This document shows, in pieces, positions 17,799-27,759 of a stretch of DNA of 64,000 nt. The notes below the pieces were generated by a model, which was given only the letters and a program-made list of their open reading frames with translations, did not search any database and had not been told where the DNA came from. Position numbers and translations under genes: made by a program. Source of the stretch: Roseivivax jejudonensis (GTDB lineage: Bacteria > Pseudomonadota > Alphaproteobacteria > Rhodobacterales > Rhodobacteraceae); the NCBI RefSeq assembly GCF_900172265.1, contig NZ_FWFK01000005.1:1-64000 (forward strand), in the 5' to 3' direction. Numbering within the stretch: position 1 is the first letter of the stretch; the number at the start of each line of letters is the position of its first letter.

Positions 17799-18950
17799 TC
17801 AGCTCCCGATGATCCGCAGCACCGCGTCGGCGGTCAGCCCGCGGCGCTCCGGCTCATCCCACGGACGCCCCGCCCGGACAAGATCGAAGCGCCCCGCACG
17901 CCCCACCAGCGTGACCGCGGCCGCCGCGCCGCTTGCGCAGCTCTTGGCGCAGCCCGAGACGTGCAGGTCGCGCACACCGCGCGCCGCCAGCGCCTCGGCC
18001 AGCGGCCGTGTCTCGACGCTCGCCTGCGCGCAGCCCGGCGCGCCGGTGCAGGCGGCGATGTCGAGCCTGGGATCCCCGGGCCCGGTGATGAGCCCGCTAT
18101 CGGCCGGCACCCGCGGCGCCACAATCATCCGGTGCGGCGTGACATGCACGACTTCTCCCACCCGCAGCGTTTCGGCGAGGCGCGCCAGCGCGCGCGCGGG
18201 AAACTGCCCGAACGGCGCGGCCATGGCGACGCCTGCGGACACCGGGCCGGGTGCTGCTGGCGGCCCCGCCGGGTCGGGCGCGATGTCACCGTCGAGCGCC
18301 GCCGGCACAGCCGCGCCCGAGGCGAGGTGCCGGGCCATCCGGCCCCGCCCGTCCGCGCCGATGCCGCCGGACTCGACGAACCACGCGGCCAGCGCCAGCG
18401 CCGTGTCGACCGCCGCGTTTGCATCGGCGACCGCGCGCCCGGTCGCGCGGCCGTCCGCGCGAACGATGAGCGTCGCGCCGGCCCTCTCGATCCGAACATC
18501 GCCGATGATATCGGTCAGCCGCAGTCCGCCCGTGGCGCAATCGACAGCGAAGCCGAACTTGCCCGGAAGTCCCGCCAACGCCGGATCGCCAAGGCCATGG
18601 GACAGGCGCCGCGCGATCTCGATCCGCTCTGCCGCGTCCGGGCCGGTCACCTCGCAGACGATGTTGCGCCGCGCCTCGGCGCCGGGATCGGCATCGATTA
18701 GGCCCAGCGCATCGAGAGCGTCGAGCAGATCGGGAAACGCGGTATCGGCAACGCCGCGGATCTGAAGGTTCGCCCGGCGTGTCGCCTCTACCGCGCCGGT
18801 CCCGAACCGCTCGGCCAGGTCAACCAGCCCGCGCAGGGCGCCCACCCCGAGGCCCGACGCCGGCGGCCGGACCCGGACGACCAGCCCGTCGCCCGATGCC
18901 ATCGGCCGGTGCGCCGACGGGCACCAGCCGCGGATCTCCGGCGCGCTCAT
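17799..18950 (-). CDS. cobG: Precorrin-3B synthase (oxygen-dependent)
   Basis: 383 residues, ATG 18950 overlapping the cobN stop (ATGA). Nitrite/sulfite-reductase-like monooxygenase that converts precorrin-3A to 3B with O2; its presence marks the aerobic route. Sirohaem-reductase-like ferredoxin domains occupy the N-terminal half; the 4Fe-4S ligands are visible as CTGAPGC and GCAKSCASG in the C-terminal part. Confidence 0.93.
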   Translation of the reverse strand: MSAPEIRGWCPSAHRPMASGDGLVVRVRPPASGLGVGALRGLVDLAERFGTGAVEATRRANLQIRGVADTAFPDLLDALDALGLIDADPGAEARRNIVCEVTGPDAAERIEIARRLSHGLGDPALAGLPGKFGFAVDCATGGLRLTDIIGDVRIERAGATLIVRADGRATGRAVADANAAVDTALALAAWFVESGGIGADGRGRMARHLASGAAVPAALDGDIAPDPAGPPAAPGPVSAGVAMAAPFGQFPARALARLAETLRVGEVVHVTPHRMIVAPRVPADSGLITGPGDPRLDIAACTGAPGCAQASVETRPLAEALAARGVRDLHVSGCAKSCASGAAAAVTLVGRAGRFDLVRAGRPWDEPERRGLTADAVLRIIGS

Positions 18951-21900
18951 CCCGTCGCCTCGAGATCGGCGCGGATCGAGTTCCGCCGCGTCTGCCACAG
19001 CCCGGCTTCGGCCAGCGCGGCGAAGCGGCCGCGCATCGCCTCGAACGCGCCGGGATTGGCTTCTTCGAGGAACCTTGCGACATCGTCTTCACCGAGCGTC
19101 GCCTCGTAGTACAGGTCGAAAAGGTGCGCCGGCACGACGCCCGCCAGATGCGCGAAGGCCGCCATCGTTTCCAGCGTCGCGGCGATCTCGGCCGCACCGC
19201 GGAAGCCGTGCCGCCGCATCCCCGCGATCCACTCGGGATTGGCCGCGCGCCCCTGGACGACGCGCGCGACCTCTTCGGTCAGCGCACGGGCGCGCGGGCG
19301 CTCCGGATCGGTATTGTCCACATGCCAGAGCCGCGCCTCGCCCCCGGCAACGGACTGCGCCGCGGCGAACCCCGCCTCGTGTGTGGCATAGTCCTCGGCC
19401 AGAAGGATGTCCGTCTCCGGCAGGTCCTGAAGGTGCACGAAGGCATCGGCCGCCGCCACGCGGCTCCGCACGGCGTCCGGCGCGTGCGCCGCCTCGCCGC
19501 CGTCGAGCGCCCAGGACGACGCGGCAAGCCAAGCCTCTCCGGCGGCCTGCCGCCCGGCATCGCCGTAGCTGTCCAGCATCCCGCCCATGTCGAGCCCGAA
19601 CGACCCCGGCGCCGGGCCAAAGACCCGCGCCTCCGCCGGGCCGCCGGCATAGGGGTTCCAGTCGGCCGCCTCGTCCCGCGCCGCCAGCATACGCACCGCC
19701 TGCTGGAACAGGCCCGACAGCGTCGGGAAAACGTCCCGGAACAGGCCCGAAACACGGAGCGTGACGTCGATCCTCGGCCGGTCGAGTTCTGCGATGGGCA
19801 GGATCTCGAGGCCCGACACGCGCTCCGATCCCGCGTCCCAGCACGGCCGGACGCCGATCAGCGCAAGCGCCATCGCGAACTCTTCGCCCGCGGTGCGCAT
19901 CGTCGCCGACCCCCAGAGGTCGACCACAACGCCGCGGGGCCAGTCGCCCTCGTCCTGCAGGTGACGCCGCACCAGCTCGTCGGCGAGCCGCGCGCCCTGC
20001 GCGTAGGCCGACCTCGTGGGCACCGACCGCGGATCGGTGGTAAAAAGGTTGCGCCCGGTCGGCAGCACGTCGCGCCGCCCCCGATGCGGCGACCCCGACG
20101 GCCCTGCCGGGATACGCCGCCCGGACAGCGCATCGATGAGCGCACGGCGCTCTGCCTCGGCCGACGCCGTGTCCTCGCCCTCGGCCGCGCGCCCCCAGAC
20201 ATGCAGGCCGTCGCCGAACTGGCTTTCCTTCACATCGCAGACAAACCGGTCGATCCGCGTCACCGCCTCGGCCGGGCAGGCCGCGTCGTCGATGCCGAGA
20301 TCCGATTCCACCCCGAGGCTTCGAGCCTCGTCCCGAATATCGCCGATGAGTCGCCCGCGCCGCCGCGGATCGAGCCCGTCGGCATTGGAAAACTCGTCGA
20401 GCAAGGCCTCGAGCCGCGCAAGGCGCGCCGGCGTGCCTGAGGCGCGAAGCGGCGGCGGAACGTGCCCGAGCGTCACCGCCCCGATTCGCCGCTTGGCCTG
20501 CGCGGCCTCCCCCGGATCGTTCACGATAAACGGGTAGATCACCGGTAGCGCCCCGGTCAGCGCTTCGGGCCAGCACGCCTCGGACAACGCCACGGCCTTG
20601 CCGGGCAGCCATTCGAGCGTGCCGTGCGCGCCCACGTGTACCAACGCGTCGGCCTGCTCCTGAAGCCACAGGTAGAACGCGACGTAGCCATGGCAGGGCA
20701 CGCGGGCGAGGTCGTGGTAGCTCTCGACCCGGTCGGACACCGCGCCGCGCTCGGGTTGCAACGCCAGTGTCACCGACCCGCAGCGCAGCGCGGTAAAGGT
20801 GAACGCGCCATCGTCAGCCACCGCCTCGGGTGCGCCCCACGCGGCAAAAAGCTGGTCCCGAAGCGCCTCCGGCAGGCGCGCCAGAGCCGTGCGGTACTCT
20901 GCCACCGGCCAGCGGACCCGGGCGGCGCCCAGCGCGGTGTCGAGCGGGCCGGGATCGGGCGCGTCGTGCCCCTCCGCCCGCAGGTCGGCCATCATCGCGC
21001 GGGCCGAGGCGAGCGGATCGAGCCCGACGGCGTGCGCCATGTTCCAGTCGCGCCCGGGATAGGTCGACAGCACCAACGCCATGCGCCGCGTCTCGGGCGC
21101 TGCCGCCGCCAGCCGGTGCCAGCCCGCCACCCGGTCGGCGATCGCGGCGATCCGCCCCGGCTCGGGCACGTGCGCCATCCGCGCGATCTCGAGGTCCGGG
21201 TCCCGCGCCTGCGGCTCCTTGAACGACGCGACGCCGGCCAGGATTCGCCCGTCCACCTCCGGCAACACCACGTGCATCGCCAGGTCGGCCGGCGACAGTC
21301 CGCGTTCGGCTTCGGCCCAGGCGGTGCGCGTCGAGGTCGCCAGCGCCACCTGGAAGACCGGCACGCCACCGGCATCGAGCGGGGAGGTGCCGTCCGTCCC
21401 CTGACCGGAGAACGCGGTGGCGTTGATGACCGCGGCGGGTCGAAGATGCGCGATCTGCCGCGCCAGCCAGCCCGCCGCGCCCGGAGCCTTCAGCGAGGGT
21501 GCAAAGAGCCCCATTGCGCGAAAGCCGCGCGCCCGCAGCGCGCCGATCAGCGCGGTCACCGGCGCCAGATCCGCCGCCGCAAGGTAGGAGCGGTAGAACA
21601 CCACCGGCACCAGGGGCGCCGTTTCGTCCGGGATCGCATCGGCGCCCGGAAGCTGGCCGTGCGGTTCCTGCGGGGCGAACTGCGTCACGGCCGGACAGCA
21701 CACCCCGTCTTCGGGGGTCCACGCCCCCACCTGCGGCAACACCTTCGCGCCGCGAACCGGCCCGGCATACAGCCCGGCGGCCAGCGCAAGCTGCGCCAGC
21801 GCCGCCTGCGCGGGGACCGCACCGCCCTGGTCGCACAGGTGCGACAGGCGGCGAAGGGTCGATACCGGAAGCGTCGACACCGCGTCGAGCGCCGGGTCGG

Positions 21901-22267
21901 GCCGTCCGTCCGCGGGCAACACCGCGAGCGCGAGACCCTTGTCCCGCGCCAGCGCCTCGACCTGCGACAGACCGTAGCTCCAGTAGGCCCGCCCGCCGAT
22001 CAGCCGGATCAGGATGCCCTTTGCCCCGATCAGGGTCTGATCCAGGTACGTATCGACCGACAGCGGATGCGTCAGCGCCGCGAGGTTGGCGAGGCGCAGC
22101 GACGGCAACCGCCCATCGCGCCCGCCGCCCCGATCCCAGCCCGCCGCGAAAGCGCCGAGGTCCGAATCCGAGAACGACAGCACCACCAGGTCGCCGGGCG
22201 TCTGCCCGAGGTCGGTTGGTGTCGCGCTCTCTTCGAGCCCCTGGCTTTCGCGGAAGACGACGTGCAT
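18947..22267 (-). CDS. cobN: Cobaltochelatase subunit CobN
   Basis: 1106 residues from ATG 22267 ([10 protein letters not shown]). Large H-like subunit of the ATP-dependent cobaltochelatase, which inserts Co2+ into hydrogenobyrinic acid a,c-diamide. Family blocks include [32 protein letters not shown] and [19 protein letters not shown]. Somewhat shorter than the well-studied CobN (about 1275). The partner AAA+/vWA subunits are not in the window; bchI/bchD at the right edge belong to magnesium chelatase. Confidence 0.93.
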   Translation of the reverse strand: MHVVFRESQGLEESATPTDLGQTPGDLVVLSFSDSDLGAFAAGWDRGGGRDGRLPSLRLANLAALTHPLSVDTYLDQTLIGAKGILIRLIGGRAYWSYGLSQVEALARDKGLALAVLPADGRPDPALDAVSTLPVSTLRRLSHLCDQGGAVPAQAALAQLALAAGLYAGPVRGAKVLPQVGAWTPEDGVCCPAVTQFAPQEPHGQLPGADAIPDETAPLVPVVFYRSYLAAADLAPVTALIGALRARGFRAMGLFAPSLKAPGAAGWLARQIAHLRPAAVINATAFSGQGTDGTSPLDAGGVPVFQVALATSTRTAWAEAERGLSPADLAMHVVLPEVDGRILAGVASFKEPQARDPDLEIARMAHVPEPGRIAAIADRVAGWHRLAAAAPETRRMALVLSTYPGRDWNMAHAVGLDPLASARAMMADLRAEGHDAPDPGPLDTALGAARVRWPVAEYRTALARLPEALRDQLFAAWGAPEAVADDGAFTFTALRCGSVTLALQPERGAVSDRVESYHDLARVPCHGYVAFYLWLQEQADALVHVGAHGTLEWLPGKAVALSEACWPEALTGALPVIYPFIVNDPGEAAQAKRRIGAVTLGHVPPPLRASGTPARLARLEALLDEFSNADGLDPRRRGRLIGDIRDEARSLGVESDLGIDDAACPAEAVTRIDRFVCDVKESQFGDGLHVWGRAAEGEDTASAEAERRALIDALSGRRIPAGPSGSPHRGRRDVLPTGRNLFTTDPRSVPTRSAYAQGARLADELVRRHLQDEGDWPRGVVVDLWGSATMRTAGEEFAMALALIGVRPCWDAGSERVSGLEILPIAELDRPRIDVTLRVSGLFRDVFPTLSGLFQQAVRMLAARDEAADWNPYAGGPAEARVFGPAPGSFGLDMGGMLDSYGDAGRQAAGEAWLAASSWALDGGEAAHAPDAVRSRVAAADAFVHLQDLPETDILLAEDYATHEAGFAAAQSVAGGEARLWHVDNTDPERPRARALTEEVARVVQGRAANPEWIAGMRRHGFRGAAEIAATLETMAAFAHLAGVVPAHLFDLYYEATLGEDDVARFLEEANPGAFEAMRGRFAALAEAGLWQTRRNSIRADLEATG

Positions 22268-22268
22268 C

Positions 22269-23324
22269 TCAGCCGGCCTCGACCGCCTCCGGCGCCAGCA
22301 CCGCACGGATCCGGGCCACATCGACATCGTCGTGTTCGGCGATCACAACGAGCCGTCCGGCGCGGGTCTCGTCCGGGGCCCACGGCCGGTCGAACTGGTG
22401 CCGCACGCGCGCGCCGACCGCCTGCACCAGAAGCCGCATCGGCTTTCCGGCGACGGCGGCATACCCTTTCACGCGCAGGATCCGCTGTTCCTCGGCCAGC
22501 CGTTCGATCCGCGCGACCAGCGCGGCAGGCGTGTCGATCTCGGGCAGGTCGATCACGACGCTTTCGAAATCCTCGTGGTCGTGATCGTGCGGCGTGTCGT
22601 GATGCGACGGGCGGGCGTCCATGTCGTCCTCGGCGGCCGCGCCGAGCCCGAGGATCACGCGCGGGTCGACGGCACCCTCGGCGACCTCCACCACCGGCAG
22701 CGGCCGGGGCGCCTCGGCCGCGATCACCTCGCGCGCCTTCGCGACACCCTCCGGCCCGGCGAGGTCGGGTTTCGTCAGGAGCACGATGTCGGCACAGGAG
22801 ATCTGGTCCTCGAACACCTCCGACAGCGGCGTTTCGTGGTCGAGGCTGTCGTCGGCCAGCCGCTGCGCGTCGACGCGCGCCACGTCGGGCGCGAACCGGC
22901 CGGCGGCCACCGCCTCCGCGTCGGCGAGCGCGATGACGCCATCGACGGTGATGCGCGAGCGGATATCGGGCCAGTCGAACGCCTTCAGAAGCGGCTTTGG
23001 CAGCGCGAGCCCGCTCGTCTCGATCAGGATGTGCTCCGGCCGCGGATCCAGCGCCAGCAGAGCCTCGATCGTCGGGATGAAATCGTCCGCCACGGTGCAG
23101 CAGATGCAGCCGTTCGCCAGCTCGAGGATGTTCTCGGCCGGGCAATCGGGAATGGCGCAGCCCTTCAGGATCTCGCCGTCGACGCCCACGTCGCCGAATT
23201 CGTTGACGACCACGGCCAGCCGCTTGCCTTCGGGATTCTTCATCAGGTGCGAGATCAGCGTCGTCTTTCCCGAACCCAGAAAGCCGGTGACGATGGTGAC
23301 GGGCAGCTTCTCGAGATCAGCCAT
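22269..23324 (-). CDS. cobW: CobW, G3E-family GTPase / metallochaperone
   Basis: 351 residues. P-loop GFLGSGKTT (14-22), Walker B region with ETSG, NKxD-like TKPD, and the metal-binding CxCC motif (C73, C75, C76). A His/Asp-rich segment (HHDTPHDHDHED) lies before the C-terminal CobW domain. Thought to deliver cobalt to CobN. One base separates its stop from cobN, and its start overlaps the DUF1636 gene by 8. Confidence 0.93.
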   Translation of the reverse strand: MADLEKLPVTIVTGFLGSGKTTLISHLMKNPEGKRLAVVVNEFGDVGVDGEILKGCAIPDCPAENILELANGCICCTVADDFIPTIEALLALDPRPEHILIETSGLALPKPLLKAFDWPDIRSRITVDGVIALADAEAVAAGRFAPDVARVDAQRLADDSLDHETPLSEVFEDQISCADIVLLTKPDLAGPEGVAKAREVIAAEAPRPLPVVEVAEGAVDPRVILGLGAAAEDDMDARPSHHDTPHDHDHEDFESVVIDLPEIDTPAALVARIERLAEEQRILRVKGYAAVAGKPMRLLVQAVGARVRHQFDRPWAPDETRAGRLVVIAEHDDVDVARIRAVLAPEAVEAG

Positions 23325-23727
23325 GCGGGGTCTCCTCGGAGGTGGGAAGTGTCGGCGGCGGCACGCGGGCCACGCAATTGCGCTTGAAATGCTCGGGGCG
23401 GGCCCGCCACGGGATCAGGCCGTCGGGCGTGTCGCGGAACCGCGCCGCGCCGTCGAGCAGAGTCTCGACATCGCGCGCGGCATCGAGGCCGCCATAGACG
23501 TAGGTCCAGCGCCCGGGACCGCGCAGCGCCACGGTGCAGCCGGCGTCACAGTTCTGCAGGCATTCGACCGGGGTGATCGACACCCCCTCGGGCGCACCGC
23601 GCGCGGCCAGCGCATCGAACAGGTGCGCGCCCGGGCGCCGCGCGTCCTCGGGCATCTCCTGCCCCTTGCGGCACTTGATACAGACCAGAAGCTCGGCCGG
23701 CGCCGCAGCGCGCGTATCGTCGGTCAA
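23317..23727 (-). CDS. DUF1636 family protein, ferredoxin-like cysteine pattern
   Basis: 136 residues from TTG 23727, preceded by GAAGGGAGG at ideal spacing. Cysteines at C16-x2-C19 and C56-x3-C60-x3-C64 follow the pattern of thioredoxin-like [2Fe-2S] ferredoxins, with VCIKCRKG and CLQNCDAGC as the motif. First gene of the riboswitch-controlled leftward cob operon and coupled to cobW (8-base overlap). The role is not established; electron transfer to a corrin or cobalt reduction step is a fair guess. Confidence 0.8.
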   Translation of the reverse strand: MTDDTRAAAPAELLVCIKCRKGQEMPEDARRPGAHLFDALAARGAPEGVSITPVECLQNCDAGCTVALRGPGRWTYVYGGLDAARDVETLLDGAARFRDTPDGLIPWRARPEHFKRNCVARVPPPTLPTSEETPHG

Positions 23728-23830
23728 TCTCGGCCTCCCTTCGAAGGTCGGGACGGCATGGCGGGTGACGGGTGCGGCGATCCGGCCGGGTGCTGCGTGA
23801 TCCGCGCCGCCGGTCGTTCGCGTCCCGACA

Positions 23831-24048
23831 CCGGAACACCCCGTCCGGTTCGTGCGTCGTTCCGGCTGGCAGGTCTCCCGGCTCGCGGAGGGTCGGAGAG
23901 GCTCCGACAGACCGTTCCGCCTTCCCGGCCCTACGGGCCAGTGGCGCATGGAACGGCGCCTCCGTCTACGGTCGCGGGGGCGGCTGCGTTCGGCCGGACG
24001 ATCCGGCCTCGGCGTTCCCTTTTCACCCGTTTACACGGGCACCAGCAT
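23831..24048 (-). promoter_or_regulatory. Cobalamin riboswitch with expression-platform hairpin
   Basis: Read on the minus strand, the conserved elements occur in order: GCTGGTGCCC (about 24047-24037), GGGTGAAAAGGGAA (24028-24015), GCCACTG (23945-23939), GGGAAGGCGG (23926-23917) and the B12 box AGCCGGGAGACCTGCC (23883-23868). GCTGG near the 5' end can pair with CCAGC just after the B12 box to close P1. Directly after it CCGGAAC (23865-23859) can pair with GTTCCGG (23837-23831), a likely switching hairpin. It controls the leftward DUF1636-cobW-cobN operon; adenosylcobalamin binding should lower expression. Confidence 0.93.
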
Positions 24049-24105
24049 GGGCTGACATGCGCGCGAAGCGCCGATCTTGTCAAGCCTCGCCGAAGGAGCC
24101 GCCCC

Positions 24106-24714
24106 GTGGACGACGTCACCGCCCGCCACAACGAGAAGATGAAGCGGATCAAGGCCGCCCGCGACGAGATCATGAAGACCAAGACCGAGGAGAAGGGCCT
24201 GATCGTCGTCCATACCGGCGCCGGCAAGGGCAAGTCGTCCTCCGCCTTCGGCATGATCATGCGCTGCATCGCCCACGGCATGCCCTGCGCGGTGGTCCAG
24301 TTCATCAAGGGCACGTGGGATACCGGCGAAAAGACCTTCCTTCGCGATCGCTTCGCCGAAGAGTGCCGTTTCTTCGTGTCGGGCGAGGGCTTCACCTGGG
24401 AAACCCAGGACCGCGAGCGCGACGTCGCCGCCGCACGCGCGGGGTGGGACATCGCGAAGGACCAGATCCGCGACCCCGACATCCGGTTCGTCCTGCTCGA
24501 TGAGATCAACATCGCGCTGCGCTACGACTACCTCGACATCGACGAGGTGGTGGAGTTCCTGCTGACCGAGAAACCGGAGATGACCCACGTCGTCCTGACC
24601 GGCCGCAACGCCAAGCCGGAGCTGATCGAGGCCGCGGACCTCGTGACCGAGATGAGCCTCGTGAAGCATCCGTTCCGCGACGGCGTGAAGGCGCAGGCCG
24701 GGGTCGAGTTCTGA
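24106..24714 (+). CDS. cobO: Corrinoid adenosyltransferase (BtuR/CobO/CobA type)
   Basis: 202 residues from GTG 24106, with a GAAGGAG element 7 bases upstream. Transfers the adenosyl group of ATP to Co(I) corrinoids. The P-loop is HTGAGKGKSSSA near residue 35; FVLLDEINIALRYDYLD and VVLTGRNAKPELIE are family motifs. It diverges from the riboswitch operon with about 58 bases between, and abuts the next gene (TGA then ATG). Confidence 0.94.
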   Translation: MDDVTARHNEKMKRIKAARDEIMKTKTEEKGLIVVHTGAGKGKSSSAFGMIMRCIAHGMPCAVVQFIKGTWDTGEKTFLRDRFAEECRFFVSGEGFTWETQDRERDVAAARAGWDIAKDQIRDPDIRFVLLDEINIALRYDYLDIDEVVEFLLTEKPEMTHVVLTGRNAKPELIEAADLVTEMSLVKHPFRDGVKAQAGVEF

Positions 24715-25323
24715 ATGACGGCGCCGGACCTCGTCGTCTGGGACTTCGACGGCGTTCTGAACCACGAACCGCCGACCGGCCCGTTCCCGTGGGTCGACGA
24801 CCTCGAGACCGATCTCGGCATCCCGCCTGCGGCGTTCCGCGCCTTCCTCTCCCGTCCGGGCCTCGCCGAAGCGGCGCTTACCGGCGCGGTCGATCCGGTG
24901 GACGAACTGGATGCGTGGCTGGCCGCCGAGGGGCACGGACTGAGCGGCGAGGCGTTCTTTTCGCATTGGCTGGCCGCCGATGCGCGGCCCGACGCGGAAA
25001 CGATCGGATGGCTCGAACGCAGCGGACCGCGCGCCGTGATCGGCACGAACAACCCTGTCCGCCGCGCCGACGACATCATGCACTGGATGGGCTTCGCCCG
25101 GCGGGTCGAAAAGATGTTCGCCTCGGGCGCACTTGGCGTCGCGAAACCCGATGCCGGGTTCTTCCGGGCGATCGAAGACTGGGCGCAGCTTCGGCCCGAC
25201 CGCATCCTGCTGATCGACGACACCGAGGCCAATGTCGACGCCGCAGCCCGGCGCGGCTGGCGCGTCTTCCACTTCACGCCGCACAGCCGCGCGGAGCTCC
25301 CGCGCCGCATCGGCCTGGGCTGA
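24715..25323 (+). CDS. HAD-superfamily hydrolase in the cob cluster
   Basis: 202 residues. HAD motifs in order: VWDFDGV (nucleophile D10, acid D12), GTNNP (motif II), the Lys in VAKPDAGFF and [12 protein letters not shown] (motif IV). The insert after motif I suggests a small C1-type cap. It lies directly between cobO and cobQ, with no gap to cobO and 10 bases to cobQ, so it is surely co-transcribed with them. The substrate is unknown; a phosphorylated intermediate of nucleotide-loop assembly is possible, but a histidine phosphatase for that step is also present. Confidence 0.85.
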   Translation: MTAPDLVVWDFDGVLNHEPPTGPFPWVDDLETDLGIPPAAFRAFLSRPGLAEAALTGAVDPVDELDAWLAAEGHGLSGEAFFSHWLAADARPDAETIGWLERSGPRAVIGTNNPVRRADDIMHWMGFARRVEKMFASGALGVAKPDAGFFRAIEDWAQLRPDRILLIDDTEANVDAAARRGWRVFHFTPHSRAELPRRIGLG

Positions 25324-25333
25324 GGAACACGAC

Positions 25334-26776
25334 GTGACGGCGCTGATGATCCAGGGCACCGGCTCCAATGTCGGCAAGTCGCTGCTCGTCGCGGGGCTTT
25401 GCCGCGCGGCGCGGGCACGCGGGCTGTCCGTCGCGCCGTTCAAGCCGCAGAACATGTCGAACAACGCGGCGGTGACCGCCGACGGTGGCGAGATCGGGCG
25501 TGCGCAGGCGTTGCAGGCGCTGGCCGCCGGCCTGCCGCCGCACACCGACATGAACCCGGTGCTTCTGAAACCCGAAACCGATGTGGGCGCGCAGGTCGTC
25601 GTGCAGGGACGGCGGCTGACCACCGCGCGGGCCCGCGACTATGCGCGGCTGAAGCCGCAGCTCATGGACAAGGTGCTCGAAAGCTTCGGCCGCCTGACCG
25701 CCGCACACGACCTCGTGCTGGTCGAAGGCGCCGGAAGCCCGGCCGAGGTGAACCTGCGTGCGGGCGATATTGCCAACATGGGCTTTGCAGAGGCGGCGAA
25801 CGTGCCGGTGATCCTCGCCGGCGATATCGACCGCGGTGGCGTCATCGCGCAGATCGTGGGCACGCAGGCCGTGATTTCGGACGCAGATGCCGCCCGGATC
25901 CGCGGTTTTCTCATCAACCGGTTCCGCGGCGATCCCAGCCTCTTCGACGACGGCTATGCGCTCATCGAGGCGCGCACCGGCTGGCGCGGCTTCGGGGTGG
26001 TGCCGTGGTTCGGCGAGGCATGGCGCCTGCCGGCCGAGGACGCTCTCGATATCGCCGAAGGCGGCCGGGCCGAGGGGCTGCACATCGTGTGCCTGCGCCT
26101 GTCGCGCATCGCGAACTTCGACGATCTGGACCCGCTCGCGCAGGAGCCCGGCGTGCGCCTGACCATGCTCGGCCCCGGTCACGCGATCCCGGGCGACGCG
26201 GATGTCGTGATCCTGCCGGGCACGAAATCGACGCGGGGCGACCTCGCCTTTCTGCGGGCCCAGGGGTGGGATGTCGATCTTGCCGCGCATGTGCGGCGGG
26301 GTGGCCATGTCCTCGGAATTTGTGGCGGCTACCAGATGCTTGGCGCGTCGGTCGCCGATCCGGGCGGCATCGAGGGCGACCCCGGCACGGATCCGGGGCT
26401 CGGCCTGCTCGACGCGGCCACCGTCATGCACCCGGAAAAGCGGCTGAGCGAGGTGTCTGCCGAGCACGTGGCCTCCGGCACCGCCTTCTCGGGATACGAG
26501 ATCCATATCGGGCGCACCGACGGCCCGGACCGCGCGCGCCCCTTTGCCCGGGTCGACGGCAGACCCGAGGGCGCGGTGCGACCCGATGGCCGCGTCGCAG
26601 GCAGCTACCTGCACGGCATGTTTCGCGACGACGCGTTCCGAGCCGCATGGCTCGGTGGGTTCGGCGCACGGTCCGAGGCGCGCTATGACGCGACCGTGGA
26701 CGCCACGCTCGACGCGCTCGCCGCGCACCTGGAGGCGCATCTCGACATCGACGGGCTGCTTCTCGCGGCGGGCTAG
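25334..26776 (+). CDS. cobQ: Cobyric acid synthase
   Basis: 480 residues, GTG 25334 with a GAGGAAC leader. Uses glutamine and ATP to amidate side chains b, d, e and g of adenosylcobyrinic acid a,c-diamide. N-terminal nucleotide-binding domain with [23 protein letters not shown] is diagnostic; the C-terminal amidotransferase domain has its Cys in [10 protein letters not shown] and a His in SYLHGMF. The stop TAG lies in the palindrome CTAG, which also gives the stop of the convergent cobC. Confidence 0.95.
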   Translation: MTALMIQGTGSNVGKSLLVAGLCRAARARGLSVAPFKPQNMSNNAAVTADGGEIGRAQALQALAAGLPPHTDMNPVLLKPETDVGAQVVVQGRRLTTARARDYARLKPQLMDKVLESFGRLTAAHDLVLVEGAGSPAEVNLRAGDIANMGFAEAANVPVILAGDIDRGGVIAQIVGTQAVISDADAARIRGFLINRFRGDPSLFDDGYALIEARTGWRGFGVVPWFGEAWRLPAEDALDIAEGGRAEGLHIVCLRLSRIANFDDLDPLAQEPGVRLTMLGPGHAIPGDADVVILPGTKSTRGDLAFLRAQGWDVDLAAHVRRGGHVLGICGGYQMLGASVADPGGIEGDPGTDPGLGLLDAATVMHPEKRLSEVSAEHVASGTAFSGYEIHIGRTDGPDRARPFARVDGRPEGAVRPDGRVAGSYLHGMFRDDAFRAAWLGGFGARSEARYDATVDATLDALAAHLEAHLDIDGLLLAAG

Positions 26777-27741
26777 AGACGCATGAGCGCGGTTTCGAGC
26801 CGCTGCCAGTCCGCCTCGCGCCCCGGAAGCCCCAGCCGGATCCACCGGTCCGAATAGGGGAAGATGCGGGTCCAGATCTGCCGTGTGGCCAGCGCCGCCT
26901 GCGCCGCGGTCGCATCGGGCGTGACATAGGTCCGAAAGAGCGGCGTGCCCCCCACCAGCCGCCATCCGGCCGAGTCCGCCAGCGCGTCGAGCCGCGCGGC
27001 GTCCGCGTTCAGACGCGCCCGCGTTGCCGCCTGCCATGTGCCGTCGCGCAACGCCGTGGCGCCGATCGCGATCGCCGGCCCGCTCACGGCCCACGGCCCC
27101 GCCAGCGCGCGCAATGCCTCCGATTCCGCCGATCCGGCGAGCGCGAAGCCGAGCCGCAACCCGGCCAGACCAAAGAACTTGCCGAAGGAGCGCAGGACGA
27201 CGAGGCCCTCGGTCGCGTCCGCGATCTGGGGCGCAAGCGACAGCTCTGGCTCCGGATCGGCAAAGCTCTCGTCGACGATCAACCGGTCCACATCCTTCCG
27301 CAGCGCGAGGAGGTCCGAGGGCCGCCAGCGGCGTCCGTCGGGATTGTTGGGGTTCACCACGACGGCGAGATCCGCGCCGGACAGCGCCGCGATGGTGTCC
27401 ACCTCCGTGACGGTCCAGCCCTGCGCCGACAGCGCGCCGGCATGCTCGTTGTACGTCGGCCCGAGGATCCGAGCGTGCCCGGGCGACCCCAGGCGCGGCA
27501 CCAGCTGGATCGCCGCCTGCGCGCCAGCGAGCGCAACGGGCGTGACCCTCGCGCCGTAGGCCTCGTGCGCCGCCGCATCCAGCGCGGCTTTCTCGGCCAC
27601 GGTCGGCAGCGCGGCAAAGGCGCGGTCCGGGATCGGCGGCACCGGATAGGGCACGGCGTTGATACCGGTGGACAGGTCGAGCCAGTCGCCCGCACCATAC
27701 TGCGCCATCGCCCTGTCGAGGTCGCCGCCGTGATCGCGCAT
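26773..27741 (-). CDS. cobC: L-threonine-O-3-phosphate decarboxylase
   Basis: 322 residues. PLP enzyme of the class I/II aminotransferase fold that makes (R)-1-aminopropan-2-ol phosphate, the linker of the nucleotide loop (CobC in Pseudomonas naming, CobD in Salmonella). The PLP lysine is in [24 protein letters not shown] and the N-terminal HGG segment fit. A GGAGCG precedes ATG 27741. First of the two aminopropanol steps; the threonine kinase is two genes upstream. Confidence 0.9.
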   Translation of the reverse strand: MRDHGGDLDRAMAQYGAGDWLDLSTGINAVPYPVPPIPDRAFAALPTVAEKAALDAAAHEAYGARVTPVALAGAQAAIQLVPRLGSPGHARILGPTYNEHAGALSAQGWTVTEVDTIAALSGADLAVVVNPNNPDGRRWRPSDLLALRKDVDRLIVDESFADPEPELSLAPQIADATEGLVVLRSFGKFFGLAGLRLGFALAGSAESEALRALAGPWAVSGPAIAIGATALRDGTWQAATRARLNADAARLDALADSAGWRLVGGTPLFRTYVTPDATAAQAALATRQIWTRIFPYSDRWIRLGLPGREADWQRLETALMRL

Positions 27742-27759
27742 CGTCCGCGCTCCCGTGCT

